Shown here one piece after another: positions 23,877 through 32,717 of a DNA stretch of 64,000 nt. The notes below the pieces were generated by a model. It was not told the DNA's origin and searched no databases. It saw only the letters and a list, made by a program, of their open reading frames with translations. Origin of the DNA: an uncultured Anaerolineae bacterium (GTDB lineage: Bacteria > Chloroflexota > Anaerolineae > Anaerolineales > Villigracilaceae); contig CAIQVH010000008.1 in assembly GCA_903875215.1 (NCBI GenBank), forward strand, positions 18,543-82,542, given 5' to 3'. Position numbers and translations under genes: made by a program. The first letter of the stretch is position 1, and each line of letters starts with the position of its first letter.

Positions 23877-24950
23877 TTACTCGTCGTCTTCGTCAGCGCC
23901 AGCCGAGAGTTTTCCGGCTTCATCGCGCGTGGAGAGTTCTTCGATGAACATTTCGATGTCGCCGTCCATGACCACGGGCAGGTTGTAAGAGGAGATGCCG
24001 ATGCGGTGATCGGTGACGCGGCTTTGCGGGTAATTGTAGGTGCGGATTTTCTCGGAGCGTTCGCCCGAGCCGACCTGTGAGCGGCGGGTTTCTTCCAGTT
24101 CGGCACGGCGCTTCAGTTCTTCCATTTCAAACAGGCGGGCCCGCAAAATGGACATGGCGCGCAATCTGTTTTGAAGTTGCGAGCGCTCATCCTGGCAGGT
24201 GACAACCATCCCGGTCGGTTTGTGGTACAGGCGCACAGCGGTGGAGTTTTTTTGCACATTTTGCCCGCCCGCGCCCGCCGAGCGGTACACCTCGATTTCG
24301 ATGTCGCTTTCGGGGATGCTGATTTCGACATCGTCCACTTCGGCCAGGACAGCCACGGTTACGGTGGAGGTGTGGATGCGCCCCTGCGCCTCGGTGGCCG
24401 GGACGCGCTGTACGCGATGGACGCCTGATTCCCATTTCAGCTTGGAAAATGCGCCTTTGCCTTTGATCTCGAAAATGACTTCTTTGAACCCGCCGATGCC
24501 AATTTCGCTGGCCGACATGACTTCGCTCTTCCAGCGCTGACGCTCGGCGAAGCGGTTATACATGCGGAATAAATCTGCGGCGAACAGGGCGGCTTCATCT
24601 CCGCCGGCTCCGGCACGGATTTCGACAATCACGTTCTTATCGTCGCGCGGGTCTTTGGGCACCAGCAGGGTTTTTAGCGCGTTCTCCAGCTCAGTGAGCA
24701 GGGTTTCCAATTCGGCCAGTTCTAGTTCGGCCAGTTCGCGCATTTCCGCATCCTCACCATCCAGCAGGGCGCGGGCTTCGTCCTTGCGTTTGAGGGCATT
24801 CTTATACTCGCGCGCCTTTTCGACGATGGCTTCTAGTTCGGTGCGTTCTTTGTTCAAATCCGCAGCTTTCTGGTAGTCGTTTCCAACTTCCATCAGCTGG
24901 CGGCTGAGTTCTTCATAGCGGTCTTCAATTCCAGCGAGTTTATCGAGCAT
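23877..24950 (-). CDS. prfA: Peptide chain release factor 1
   Basis: A 357-residue class I release factor that reads UAA and UAG and triggers peptidyl-tRNA hydrolysis. Seen: the N-terminal coiled-coil domain, the recognition tripeptide PAT (in [16 protein letters not shown]), which marks RF1 as opposed to RF2, and the catalytic GGQ in [21 protein letters not shown]. After GGQ the sequence is NVQKN, where most homologues have HVNTT, a tolerated variant. The ATG at 24950 begins [15 protein letters not shown]; an upstream extension to 25022 is not homologous. Known: PrmC methylates this Gln. prmC is on the same strand about 3.9 kb downstream rather than adjacent. Confidence 0.95.
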   Translation of the reverse strand: MLDKLAGIEDRYEELSRQLMEVGNDYQKAADLNKERTELEAIVEKAREYKNALKRKDEARALLDGEDAEMRELAELELAELETLLTELENALKTLLVPKDPRDDKNVIVEIRAGAGGDEAALFAADLFRMYNRFAERQRWKSEVMSASEIGIGGFKEVIFEIKGKGAFSKLKWESGVHRVQRVPATEAQGRIHTSTVTVAVLAEVDDVEISIPESDIEIEVYRSAGAGGQNVQKNSTAVRLYHKPTGMVVTCQDERSQLQNRLRAMSILRARLFEMEELKRRAELEETRRSQVGSGERSEKIRTYNYPQSRVTDHRIGISSYNLPVVMDGDIEMFIEELSTRDEAGKLSAGADEDDE

Positions 24951-25079
24951 AGATCCCTTTTGATGCGGCGGAGATTCCGCCTGGCGACACGGCGTCCCTT
25001 GGGGCAGGGGCAGGCGACACAAAGCGCGGCCACGTGCGCCGCGCTTGCAAATTATAACCGGACTTGCTAACCGGGCGGG

Positions 25080-25229
25080 TTAGAATTTTACCGCCAGCGA
25101 GAGGGCCGAGAGAGCCATGGAAAGGATCAAGATCACTGCGACGGAGATGAAGATGACCTGGTTGCGGCGCACCTGCCGGGCGTGATAATCGCGCCTTTCA
25201 CTTTTCGGTTCGTGGGTTTTTCCTGCCAT
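25080..25229 (-). CDS. Small single-pass membrane protein (49 residues)
   Basis: A short reading frame that translates to a basic, charged N-terminal half (MAGKTHEPKSERRDYHARQVRR) followed by one hydrophobic helix (about residues 24-46). It is terminated by TAA. The ATG at 25229 is preceded by AAAGGAATAAC. It fits the 57-bp intergenic spacing after prfA and precedes the response-regulator gene on the same strand. It has the charge pattern of a small inner-membrane protein with its N-terminus in the cytoplasm. I do not recognise the family. Support comes only from the ribosome site, the coherent hydrophobic helix and its placement. Confidence 0.55.
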   Translation of the reverse strand: MAGKTHEPKSERRDYHARQVRRNQVIFISVAVILILSMALSALSLAVKF

Positions 25230-25239
25230 TGTTATTCCT

Positions 25240-25641
25240 TTAATTGATTTTTTGCAGGGCTATTTTACCGTGTTTTTCAAAGGCGGTTTGCAGGGCGGTC
25301 TCCAGTTCGGCCAGGCTGACTGGTTTGGTGGCGTAGGCATCCGCGCCCAGGCGGAAGGCTTCGTCAATCTGCACATCGGCAGCTTCTGAGGAGAGCATGA
25401 TGATCGGCAGGCCGGCCCATTCCGGGCGGCGGCGCACGAATTCCAGCATCATGATCCCGGTTACATCGGGCATGCTGATATCCAGCACCAGCAAATCGGG
25501 GCATTTCCCCTCGATCAATTCCTTGGCCGCCAGGCGCGCCTGCAGAAAATGACGCGTTTGACAGCCGAGCATCTGCAACATCAGGCTGACAGCGCGTGCC
25601 ATTTCTTCATCATCATCAACAATCCAAACGTGTTTCGTCAT
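25240..25641 (-). CDS. Single-domain response regulator (CheY-like)
   Basis: A 133-residue receiver domain without an attached output domain. Seen: the acidic pocket in WIVDDDEEM, the phosphoacceptor Asp54 in LVLDISMPD, the Ser of IIMLSSEA, and the Lys of YATKPVSL. All are in the expected order, so it should accept phosphate. Known: such proteins signal through protein-protein contact, for example at flagellar motors or in phosphorelays. There is no histidine kinase nearby. It lies 3 bp downstream of uvrC on the same strand, so it is probably co-transcribed; a role in DNA damage signalling is only suggested by position. Confidence 0.85.
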   Translation of the reverse strand: MTKHVWIVDDDEEMARAVSLMLQMLGCQTRHFLQARLAAKELIEGKCPDLLVLDISMPDVTGIMMLEFVRRRPEWAGLPIIMLSSEAADVQIDEAFRLGADAYATKPVSLAELETALQTAFEKHGKIALQKIN

Positions 25642-25644
25642 ATC

Positions 25645-27513
25645 CTAATCCAGGTAAGCTTTGATGGCTTCCGCCGCATCGCGTGGGACGACAGCAGTCA
25701 GCTCCTCCAGGGAAGCCTCTCTGATCTTATCGATAGAACCGAAATGTTTCAAGAGGGACTTTCGTCTCACTTGCCCAATGCCTGGAATGGCATCCAACTG
25801 TGAGGCCAGCCCTTGTTTTGAGCGCCGCGCACGGTGCGCAGTGATGCCAAAGCGATGCGCCTCATCGCGGATGCGCTGCACCAGGTATAACCCCTGCGAG
25901 TGGCGCGGCAGCAGCAGCGGCTCAGATTTGTGCGGGAAGAAAATCTCCTCCTCGCGTTTGGCCAGCCCAACCACCGGCACCTGCTTCAGCAGGTGGAATT
26001 TTTCCAGCACAGAGACGGCCCGCCCGAGCTGGCCTTTTCCGCCATCGATGATGATCAGATCTGGTAAAAAGGAAAACGCCTCGTCCACCTTTGCCCCCGG
26101 TGCCTGGGTGGCCGTTTCCGAAGCCGCTTCCCAGCGTTTGAAGCGCCGCGTCAGCATTTCCTCCATGCTGGCAAAATCATCCGGTGCGCCAATCGAAGTA
26201 CTGTCGATATTAAATTTGCGATACAGCCGTTTGGCAGGCACACCCTGCTCGAAGACAACCATGGCTCCGACGGTTGCTACGCCCTGGGTGTGCGATACAT
26301 CGTAACACTCCACCCGGTTGGGCGGGTTGCTCAACCCCAACGCTGATTGCAGTTCAGCCAGCGCCATTTCCTGCTTGTGGGTATCGGCCTGCCACTGCGT
26401 ACGCAAGGCCTGCAGCGTTTCGGCAGCATTTTCGGCGGCCATGGCCACCAATTCATGGGGCTGGCCGTCCTGCGGCACGAGCATCTCCACTTTTTCGCCG
26501 CCGCGCCGCGAGCGCAGCCATTCCTGGATGATCCGGGCTTCTTCAATTTCCTGCGGCAGCAATAATTGTTGGGGTATGCTGGCGGCTTCGGTGTAGAACT
26601 GCTTCAGGAATTCGGCGATGACTTCGGTGTCGGCGGATTCCTCGGTTCCTTCCAGCACAAAATATTCTCGCCCGATCAATTTACCGCCCCGGATGAAGAA
26701 GATCTGTACGCAGGCTTCGCCGTTGGTGCGGGCCATCGCCACCACGTCCGAATCTTTATAATCTGAAGCGAAGACCACTTTTTGGCGCTCGATGATACTG
26801 CCGATGGCTTTTAACTGGTCTCGAACCGCTGCTGCTTTCTCAAAGCGCAGTTCCTCGGCGGCTTTTTCCATCTCGCCTGTCAGCCGGGCTAGAATACCCT
26901 CGCTGTGACCGCCCAGAAAGGCCATCAGGTCGCTGATCATTTGCCGGTACCCGGCCTGGTCCACCGCGCCGATGCAAGGCCCGGTACAGAGTTTGATGTC
27001 GTAATACAGGCAGGCGCGTTTATCCAGCCCGGTGATTTCCCGGTCGCAGGTCAGGTAGGGGAAGACCTTGCGGAGCACATCGAGCGTCTGGTAAACGGCC
27101 CAGGCCGAAGTGTAGGGGCCGAAGTAACGGGCGCCGTCCTCCAGCATCTGGCGGGTGACGGTAACCCGTGGATAGGTTTCGTTCCAGTGGACTTTGATGT
27201 ACGGGTAGCGTTTGTCATCCTTCAGCCGGATGTTGTACTTGGGCCGGTAGCGCTTGATCAGGTTCATTTCCAGGATCAGGGCTTCCAGCTCCGAGCCGAC
27301 TACGATCCATTCGATGTGCGCAATATCACGCACCAGCCGGCGGGTTTTGTTGTCGTGGCTGGCATCGGTGTGGAAATAGGAGCGCACCCGGTTCCGGAGA
27401 TTGATCGCCTTGCCAACATAAATGATCGTCCCGGAGGCGTTCTTCATTTGGTAACAGCCGGGTTTGGTGGGCAGGGTATCGAGGATGCCTTGCAGGTGGG
27501 CGGAGATTTCCAT
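25645..27513 (-). CDS. uvrC: Excinuclease ABC subunit C
   Basis: A 622-residue endonuclease of nucleotide excision repair that makes both incisions around a lesion held by UvrB. Seen: the GIY-YIG domain at the N-terminus (KPGCYQMKNASGTIIYVGKAINLRNRV), the RNase H-like domain with the DVSHTQG motif and LIIIDGGKGQLG, and a C-terminal helix-hairpin-helix (LDAIPGIGQVRRKSLLKHFG). The full family length is present. A response regulator follows in the same direction with a 3-bp gap. On the upstream side it is divergent from a small membrane protein gene at 27624, so the 27514-27623 interval must hold both promoters. Confidence 0.96.
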   Translation of the reverse strand: MEISAHLQGILDTLPTKPGCYQMKNASGTIIYVGKAINLRNRVRSYFHTDASHDNKTRRLVRDIAHIEWIVVGSELEALILEMNLIKRYRPKYNIRLKDDKRYPYIKVHWNETYPRVTVTRQMLEDGARYFGPYTSAWAVYQTLDVLRKVFPYLTCDREITGLDKRACLYYDIKLCTGPCIGAVDQAGYRQMISDLMAFLGGHSEGILARLTGEMEKAAEELRFEKAAAVRDQLKAIGSIIERQKVVFASDYKDSDVVAMARTNGEACVQIFFIRGGKLIGREYFVLEGTEESADTEVIAEFLKQFYTEAASIPQQLLLPQEIEEARIIQEWLRSRRGGEKVEMLVPQDGQPHELVAMAAENAAETLQALRTQWQADTHKQEMALAELQSALGLSNPPNRVECYDVSHTQGVATVGAMVVFEQGVPAKRLYRKFNIDSTSIGAPDDFASMEEMLTRRFKRWEAASETATQAPGAKVDEAFSFLPDLIIIDGGKGQLGRAVSVLEKFHLLKQVPVVGLAKREEEIFFPHKSEPLLLPRHSQGLYLVQRIRDEAHRFGITAHRARRSKQGLASQLDAIPGIGQVRRKSLLKHFGSIDKIREASLEELTAVVPRDAAEAIKAYLD

Positions 27514-27623
27514 GGCGTGATTTTACCGCCGAGTCGGTGGAAAGCGCCGGTTGATTCTGCGGGCGGGTTCGCTTTCGCTTAAACTGCGCGTATAATCCAC
27601 CCATCCCAACCCCTGAGGCTAAT

Positions 27624-27896
27624 ATGTCCACCGAACCCGATTACAACAGCCTTGACCCTGACGAAAAAACCAACCGCTTGCTGGCCATCGGCTCCGTCGC
27701 CGTTGGGGTGCTCAGTCTGTGCGGCGCACTGCTTCCCATCTGCGGAGCGGCTGGCAGCCTGGCAGGCATTGGTCTGGGAATTTGGGGCCTGCGATCCGAC
27801 AGCCGCCGTACGGCGCAGGTTGGCATTTCTGTCTGCATCATCGGCCTGTTGACCTCCATCCTGTATGGACTGCTGAGTTTTCTAAGCAAACCCTGA
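27624..27896 (+). CDS. Small membrane protein with two hydrophobic segments
   Basis: A 90-residue protein with an acidic N-terminus (STEPDYNSLDPDEKTNRLL) and two transmembrane segments (about residues 22-52 and 66-86) separated by LRSDSRRTAQ. This layout resembles the DUF4190 family of small bacterial membrane proteins. The start at 27624 is preceded by GAGGCTAAT. It overlaps the next gene (yigZ) by one base (TGATG), so the two are translationally coupled. A second protein of similar layout lies at 32888-33232. Function unknown. Confidence 0.65.
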   Translation: MSTEPDYNSLDPDEKTNRLLAIGSVAVGVLSLCGALLPICGAAGSLAGIGLGIWGLRSDSRRTAQVGISVCIIGLLTSILYGLLSFLSKP

Positions 27897-28531
27897 TGTC
27901 CTCCGCCTATCTTACGCTTTTTGGACAAACCCGGCGCGAATTGCTCGTTGTCAACTCGCGCTTTATCGCCACTCTCGCCCCGGCCGCGACGAACGAAGCC
28001 GCGCGCGCTTTTCTTAAGCAAATTCGAGCAGAATTTCCCGATGCATCCCACCATGTCCTGGCGTATCTTCTGGGGGGAGGCAACACTCTGAGTGAGTACT
28101 GCTCGGATGACGGCGAACCGCAGGGAACTGCCGGGCGCCCAATTCTCACCGTTCTGCGCGGCTCAGGCCTCGGCGACCTGGCAGTGGTCGTCACCCGCTA
28201 TTTTGGCGGAACCTTGCTCGGTACTGGCGGGCTGGTTAAAGCGTACACCACGGCGACTCAGCTGGTCGTTGCTGCCGCTCCACGCGCAAGGCGGATTGCC
28301 GTGCACCTGGCCCTGCTCGCCCTGCCTTATAATTTGCTGGAGCGCGTCCGGATGCTGGTCAACCGGCATAACGGCGACATTTTGGAGGAAGAATTTGCCG
28401 CTGAGATCACCCTCACTCTGCGCTTCCCGCTGGACCGGCTGGACGGCTTTCAGGCTGAACTGCGCGAGCTTTCCGCCGGGAAACTGCAGGCCGAGGTCAT
28501 CGAAACCACCGAACAGCTTGTGCCCGCCTAG
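27896..28531 (+). CDS. YigZ/IMPACT family protein
   Basis: A 211-residue protein of the YigZ/IMPACT family. Seen: the N-terminal UPF0029 domain with SRFIATLAPA, ASHHVLAY, the strongly conserved SDDGEPQGTAGRPIL and VVTRYFGGTLLGTGGLVKAY, and a C-terminal EF-G domain IV-like half (about 140-205). Known: bacterial members are poorly characterised, while eukaryotic IMPACT modulates GCN2 signalling; a link to translation is suggested by the ribosome-factor-like fold. Its ATG overlaps the stop of the preceding membrane protein gene, giving tight coupling. It is followed by the thioredoxin reductase gene after about 70 bp. Confidence 0.9.
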   Translation: MSSAYLTLFGQTRRELLVVNSRFIATLAPAATNEAARAFLKQIRAEFPDASHHVLAYLLGGGNTLSEYCSDDGEPQGTAGRPILTVLRGSGLGDLAVVVTRYFGGTLLGTGGLVKAYTTATQLVVAAAPRARRIAVHLALLALPYNLLERVRMLVNRHNGDILEEEFAAEITLTLRFPLDRLDGFQAELRELSAGKLQAEVIETTEQLVPA

Positions 28532-28601
28532 CGCGCTGGCGCAACTTTTTGACTCTACCTGCATCTGATACAATGCATCCACATTCCAAATTGAGGTCCC
28601 C

Positions 28602-29576
28602 ATGTCTTTCAACCTGAGCGGATTTTCCACCCCATCCTCCAGCGACTCAAAAAACGTCAAAGTACTCGTGCTCGGTTCCGGCCCGGCTGGCCTGGCGGCA
28701 GCCCTCTACGCGGCCCGGGCCGAACTTTCTCCGGTTGTTCTGACCGGCATGGAACTCGGCGGCCAGGCAGCCCTCACGCACACCATTGAAAATTATCCCG
28801 GCTTCCCCGAAGGAGTCGGCGGGGCGCAGTTGGGCGAATTGTTTCAGAAACAGGCCGAACGTTTCGGTGCGGTAGTCGAATTTGACACTGCCCAGGGCGT
28901 GGACTTGAGCCAGCGTCCTTTCAAAATCACCACCGACAATGGTCTCTACCTGGCTGATACGTTGATCGTTGCCACTGGAGCCCGCCCCAACCACCTTGAA
29001 ATTCCCGGCGAGACAGAAATGACCGGTAAAGGCGTCTCTTATTGCGCCACCTGTGACGGCTGGTTCTTCAAGGACAAGAAAGTCGTTGTCGTCGGCGGAG
29101 GCGATTCGGCGCTGGAGGAAGGCCTTTTCCTGACGCGCTATGCCTCCTCTGTCACCATCATCCATCGCCGCGATACCCTGCGCGCCGGGAAAGTGCTTCA
29201 GAACCGCGCCTTCAACGACCCCAAGATCAGCTTCCTTTGGAATACAGTCGTGACCGCCGTAGACCAGGGCGACAAAGTCACTACCCTTAAGTTGAGCAAC
29301 CTGCAGACTGGCACCGCCTCCACCTTCGAAACCGATGGCCTGTTTATTTTCATCGGCCACACCCCCAACACCCAGCTTTTTACCGGCCAGTTGACCATGG
29401 ACGAGGGCGGCTACATTCTGGCCAATGCGCGCATGGAGACCAATATTCCCGGTGTATTTGTCGCCGGCGAAGTGGCCGACAATCATTTCCGCCAGGTAAT
29501 CACCTCGGCGGGTATGGGTGCGGCGGCGGCCATCCAGGCCACGCATTTTCTGGAGCAGGAATTCGCCCAGCCTTAA
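28602..29576 (+). CDS. trxB: Thioredoxin reductase
   Basis: A 324-residue FAD/NAD(P)H flavoprotein that reduces thioredoxin in the cytoplasm. Seen: the FAD motif LGSGPAGLAAALYAARAEL, the redox-active CATC pair (SYCATCDGWFFKDKK), the NAD(P)H motif VVGGGDSALEEGLFLT, HRRDTLRAG typical of NADPH-specific forms, and the C-terminal GEVADNHFRQVITSAGMGAAAA. Where most homologues read AGDV, this one has AGEV. The ATG follows GAGGTCCCC. It is a single-gene unit followed by a hairpin with T-run at 29611-29651. Nearby tRNA-Sec prompted a check for a selenocysteine form, but the active-site pair is CXXC with no UGA. Confidence 0.93.
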   Translation: MSFNLSGFSTPSSSDSKNVKVLVLGSGPAGLAAALYAARAELSPVVLTGMELGGQAALTHTIENYPGFPEGVGGAQLGELFQKQAERFGAVVEFDTAQGVDLSQRPFKITTDNGLYLADTLIVATGARPNHLEIPGETEMTGKGVSYCATCDGWFFKDKKVVVVGGGDSALEEGLFLTRYASSVTIIHRRDTLRAGKVLQNRAFNDPKISFLWNTVVTAVDQGDKVTTLKLSNLQTGTASTFETDGLFIFIGHTPNTQLFTGQLTMDEGGYILANARMETNIPGVFVAGEVADNHFRQVITSAGMGAAAAIQATHFLEQEFAQP

Positions 29577-29610
29577 AAATGCCGAGGGGTGCCAGTTTTC
29601 CCCGCCAGAG

Positions 29611-29651
29611 AAGGAGACCGCCCATTCTGTTGCGGCAAGTCTCCTTTTTCG
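29611..29651 (+). terminator. Terminator after trxB
   Basis: AAGGAGAC (29611-29618) pairs with GTCTCCTT (29639-29646), followed by TTTTTC. It ends the trxB transcript. A second hairpin (TCCTTCCCC with its complement, 29682-29707) follows before mdh. Confidence 0.8.
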
Positions 29652-29681
29652 TTACAAATACACCCTAAAAGGTGATAAAAG

Positions 29682-29707
29682 TCCTTCCCCCCCACCGCGG
29701 GGAAGGA
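29682..29707. repeat. Hairpin before mdh
   Basis: TCCTTCCCC (29682-29690) pairs with GGGGAAGGA (29699-29707) around an 8-nt loop, between the trxB terminator and mdh. It could be an extra terminator or a processing site in the mdh leader. Confidence 0.45.
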
Positions 29708-29760
29708 TTAAAATAGGACACGTTTGACAGCGAACAAATTTTTGCTTTTTTGGAGGAGCA

Positions 29761-30696
29761 ATGGCGAAAGTTTCTATCATCGGCGCAGGCATGACCGGCG
29801 CCACCACCGCACACTGGCTGGCTGAACGCGAACTGGCCGATCTGGTTCTTGTGGACGTTCTCGAGGGAATGCCGCAGGGCAAGGCGCTCGATATGTTCGA
29901 GGCCATGCCAATTATTGGCAAGGATGTCGAAATTGTTGGCGCGAACAGCTATGAAGCCACCAAAGGTTCAGATATCATCGTCATCACGGCCGGATTGCCG
30001 CGCAAACCCGGCATGAGTCGCGATGACCTGTTGACGGCCAATGCCGATATTGTTGGCAAGGCCGCCACCGAGACGCTCAAGTATTCACCGGATGCCATTT
30101 ATGTCGTGCTGACCAACCCGCTCGATACAATGTCGTACCTGGCGATGAAAATGACCGGCGTGCCCGCCCAGCGGGTGATCGGCCAGGCGGGTGTGCTCGA
30201 TTCAGCCCGTATGCGCGCTTTCGTGGCGCTGGAGACCGGCGTCAGCGTGGAAAATATTCATTGCTACGTGATGGGTGGTCATGGCGATGAAATGGTGCCG
30301 CTGACGCGCCACTCGAATATTGCCGGTGTGGCCTTGCGCGATTATCTCCCGGCTGACCGGCTGGAGGCGATCGTCAATCGCACCCGCAAGGGCGGTGGTG
30401 AAATTGTCAACCTGCTGAAGACCGGTTCGGCGTTTTATGCGCCTTCGGCGGCAGTGGCCCAGATGGTGGAGGCCATTCTGAAAGATAAGCACCTGATTGT
30501 TCCGGCGGCAGCCTACATGCAGGGCGAGTATGGCCTGCGGGATATGTTCTTCGGCGTGCCGGTCATGTTGGGCCGCTCGGGTGTGGAAAAGATCGTCGAG
30601 TACGAGCTGGATGCCGGCGAGCAGGATTTGCTTCAGAAGTCGGCGGCGGCGGTCAAGGAAACGCACGAAGCGTTAAAGAACCTGGTCAAATTGTAA
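29761..30696 (+). CDS. mdh: Malate dehydrogenase
   Basis: A 311-residue NAD-dependent dehydrogenase of the LDH-like malate dehydrogenase group, interconverting malate and oxaloacetate. Seen: the Rossmann glycine motif IIGAGMTGATTAHWL, the Asp that selects NAD (LVDVLEG), the substrate loop ITAGLPRKPGMSR with both arginines, the Arg and Asp/His pair (LTNPLDTMSY and GGHGDEMVPL), and the tail YELDAGEQDLLQKSAAAVKE. The ribosome site GGAGGAGCA directly precedes the ATG. It is immediately followed by a citrate synthase gene, so the pair would supply oxaloacetate and condense it with acetyl-CoA. Confidence 0.95.
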   Translation: MAKVSIIGAGMTGATTAHWLAERELADLVLVDVLEGMPQGKALDMFEAMPIIGKDVEIVGANSYEATKGSDIIVITAGLPRKPGMSRDDLLTANADIVGKAATETLKYSPDAIYVVLTNPLDTMSYLAMKMTGVPAQRVIGQAGVLDSARMRAFVALETGVSVENIHCYVMGGHGDEMVPLTRHSNIAGVALRDYLPADRLEAIVNRTRKGGGEIVNLLKTGSAFYAPSAAVAQMVEAILKDKHLIVPAAAYMQGEYGLRDMFFGVPVMLGRSGVEKIVEYELDAGEQDLLQKSAAAVKETHEALKNLVKL

Positions 30697-30758
30697 AAAT
30701 GAACTGCCGGGGTATGGTATAGACCAGGACCCGGCGAAAGTGCCAAAGGAGACAAGTT

Positions 30759-32078
30759 ATGATTTTGTACGATCAGATTGCCGCGCAGCTGCCTGGCTGG
30801 CGCGAGCGCTACAAAGCCCTGGCCAAGGAACATGCCGATGTGGTGGTGGATCAGGTCACTGTCGGCCAGATTGTGGGCGGGATGCGCGACATCAAGTCGC
30901 TGGTGACGGATATTTCTTTTGTCGACCCGGCGGAGGGCATCCGTTTCCGCGGCATGTCAATCCCGGAAGTGTTGAAGGCGCTTCCCAAGCCGCGCGGCGC
31001 GAAAATCCCGTATGTTGGCGGGCTGTATTACCTGTTGATGGTGGGCGAGGTGCCGACCAAGGCCCAGGCGCAGGAAGTGGAAGCCGAGTGGGCCCGGCGC
31101 GCCGATGTGCCGGATTACGTTTACAAGATGCTCAAGTCGATGCCGAAAGAGACGCATCCGATGACCCTGCTCTCGCAGGCGGTCTTGGCGCTGCAGAATG
31201 GCTCGCAATTTGCCAAAAAGTACCACGAAGGCATGAAAAAGGATGCTTACTGGGAAGCGGCGCTCGAAGACAGCCTGGCGCTGACGGCCCAACTGCCGGT
31301 CATCGCCGCGTTCATCTACCGGATGAAGTATTTTGGCGAAACGAAAAAGCCGAAATACAGTGCCAAACTCGATTACGGCGCGAATTTTGCCAAAATGCTT
31401 GGTGTCAAGGATCAGAAGGGCTATGCCGAACTGGCGCGCCTGTACTTCATCCTGCACTCCGATCACGAATCGGGCAACGTTTCGGCTCATACCATGCACC
31501 TGGTCGGGTCGGCGCTCTCGGATCCGTTCCTGTCGTTCTCGGCTGCGCTGAACGGTCTGGCCGGCCCGCTGCACGGACTGGCCAATCAGGAATGCCTGGG
31601 CTGGTTGCTGGATGTCTATGGCAAGTTCGGCAACAAAGTCCCGAGCCGCGATGAGCTCTACAAGTTCGCCTGGGACACGCTCAACAGCGGGAAAGTCATC
31701 CCTGGCTACGGTCACGCCGTCCTGCGCGTGCCTGATCCCCGTTTTACGGCCCAAATGCAGTTTGCCAAGGCGCATTTCCCCGAAGATGACCTTGTCCGCC
31801 TGGCCGATATGGTCTTTGACGTGGTTCCGACCGTACTCAAGGAACAAGGCAAGGCCAAGAATCCGGCCCCGAACGTGGATGCCATCTCGGGCACGCTCCA
31901 GTACTACTACGGCGTGCGCGATTTTGACTTCTACACCGTCCTATTCGGTGTTGGCCGCGCCCTGGGTGTGACCCCCAACTACGTCTGGGCGCGCGCCCTC
32001 GGCCAGCCGATCGAACGCCCGAAGTCGCTTAGCACCAAGATGATCGAGGATGTGGTCGCGAAGGCAGCGGCCCAGTAG
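30759..32078 (+). CDS. Citrate synthase, type resembling the eukaryotic enzyme
   Basis: A 439-residue citrate (Si)-synthase condensing acetyl-CoA with oxaloacetate. Seen: HSDHESGNVSAHTMHLVGSALSD carrying the first catalytic His, GPLHGLANQE, GYGHAVLRVPDPRF with the second His, and the region with the catalytic Asp near VRDFDFYTVLFGVGRALG. The length and several motifs fit the group that includes mitochondrial citrate synthases better than the short hexameric bacterial form. The ATG follows AAAGGAGACAAGTT. It forms a unit with mdh and ends at a strong terminator. Subunit organisation and allostery cannot be read from the sequence. Confidence 0.9.
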   Translation: MILYDQIAAQLPGWRERYKALAKEHADVVVDQVTVGQIVGGMRDIKSLVTDISFVDPAEGIRFRGMSIPEVLKALPKPRGAKIPYVGGLYYLLMVGEVPTKAQAQEVEAEWARRADVPDYVYKMLKSMPKETHPMTLLSQAVLALQNGSQFAKKYHEGMKKDAYWEAALEDSLALTAQLPVIAAFIYRMKYFGETKKPKYSAKLDYGANFAKMLGVKDQKGYAELARLYFILHSDHESGNVSAHTMHLVGSALSDPFLSFSAALNGLAGPLHGLANQECLGWLLDVYGKFGNKVPSRDELYKFAWDTLNSGKVIPGYGHAVLRVPDPRFTAQMQFAKAHFPEDDLVRLADMVFDVVPTVLKEQGKAKNPAPNVDAISGTLQYYYGVRDFDFYTVLFGVGRALGVTPNYVWARALGQPIERPKSLSTKMIEDVVAKAAAQ

Positions 32079-32095
32079 CCTGACTTTGGCGATAG

Positions 32096-32132
32096 AAAAA
32101 ACTTCCGGGCAAATGGCCCGGAAGTTTTTTTA
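32096..32132. terminator. Bidirectional terminator after citrate synthase
   Basis: ACTTCCGGGC (32101-32110) pairs with 32116-32125, with an A-run before and a T-run after. It can stop citrate synthase (+) and the converging secreted-protein gene (-). Confidence 0.9.
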
Positions 32133-32580
32133 TTCTTTCAAGGTGATATCCCCGATATCGGTGGATTGACCAGGCTGGATCAGCACCTGTTCCGGGATGA
32201 AGCCAAAGTCGCCGGATAACTGCGCCCAGCCATCGCCGATCTGCATGACAATGGTGTAGTAGCCGGCAGGAACATTCTCGAAGTGGAATCTGCCCTCGGC
32301 GTCGCTCTTCCCGGTCAGGAAGAAAGGCTGGTCTGAGCAGGGGGTTGCGCCGAAGAATTGCGTCCCGATGACTTCGGCACAGATTTCCACTGCCGAATTG
32401 GGAACCGGCGCCCCATCCTTGGTCTTGACCTGACCGGTCAGCGTGCCGGGTGCTTTTTCTTGAGGGGCTGGAAGCTGCGGGCCGGCAGCGATATTTGGTT
32501 GCCGCCCAAACACGCCCTCTGGCATCTGCGGACAGCGCGAGTGCGCAGACCGAGAGGTAAATTTTCAACTTCTTTCCCAT
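32130..32580 (-). pseudogene. Secreted carboxypeptidase-regulatory-like domain protein with an apparent frameshift
   Basis: The minus strand shows a signal-peptide-like start (MGKKLKIYLSVCALALSADA, ATG at 32580 behind GGAGTCTGCGCA). A 131-residue segment in another frame follows, with a beta-sandwich of the carboxypeptidase regulatory/SpaA kind (GTLTGQVKTKDGAPVPNSAVEIC, GRFHFENVPAGYYTIVMQIGDG). Neither frame alone gives both a ribosome site and the domain. The ATG beginning the domain frame (32525) lacks a ribosome site. I infer a frameshift in or just after the signal peptide, from mutation or a sequencing error. Known: such domains occur in surface and exported proteins. If the domain frame were translated alone, the product would remain cytoplasmic. 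Confidence 0.6.
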
Positions 32581-32717
32581 TGCGCAGACTCCGAATTTTT
32601 CCAAAGATTGGTCGGTAACACTACACTAAAATTATCAGAATATTTCCGTTTGAAGGATCCGTTTCCAGTCGAATACTGAAAAATTGCAAGAATTTCCTGC
32701 TAGAAAAAAGAAAATTT

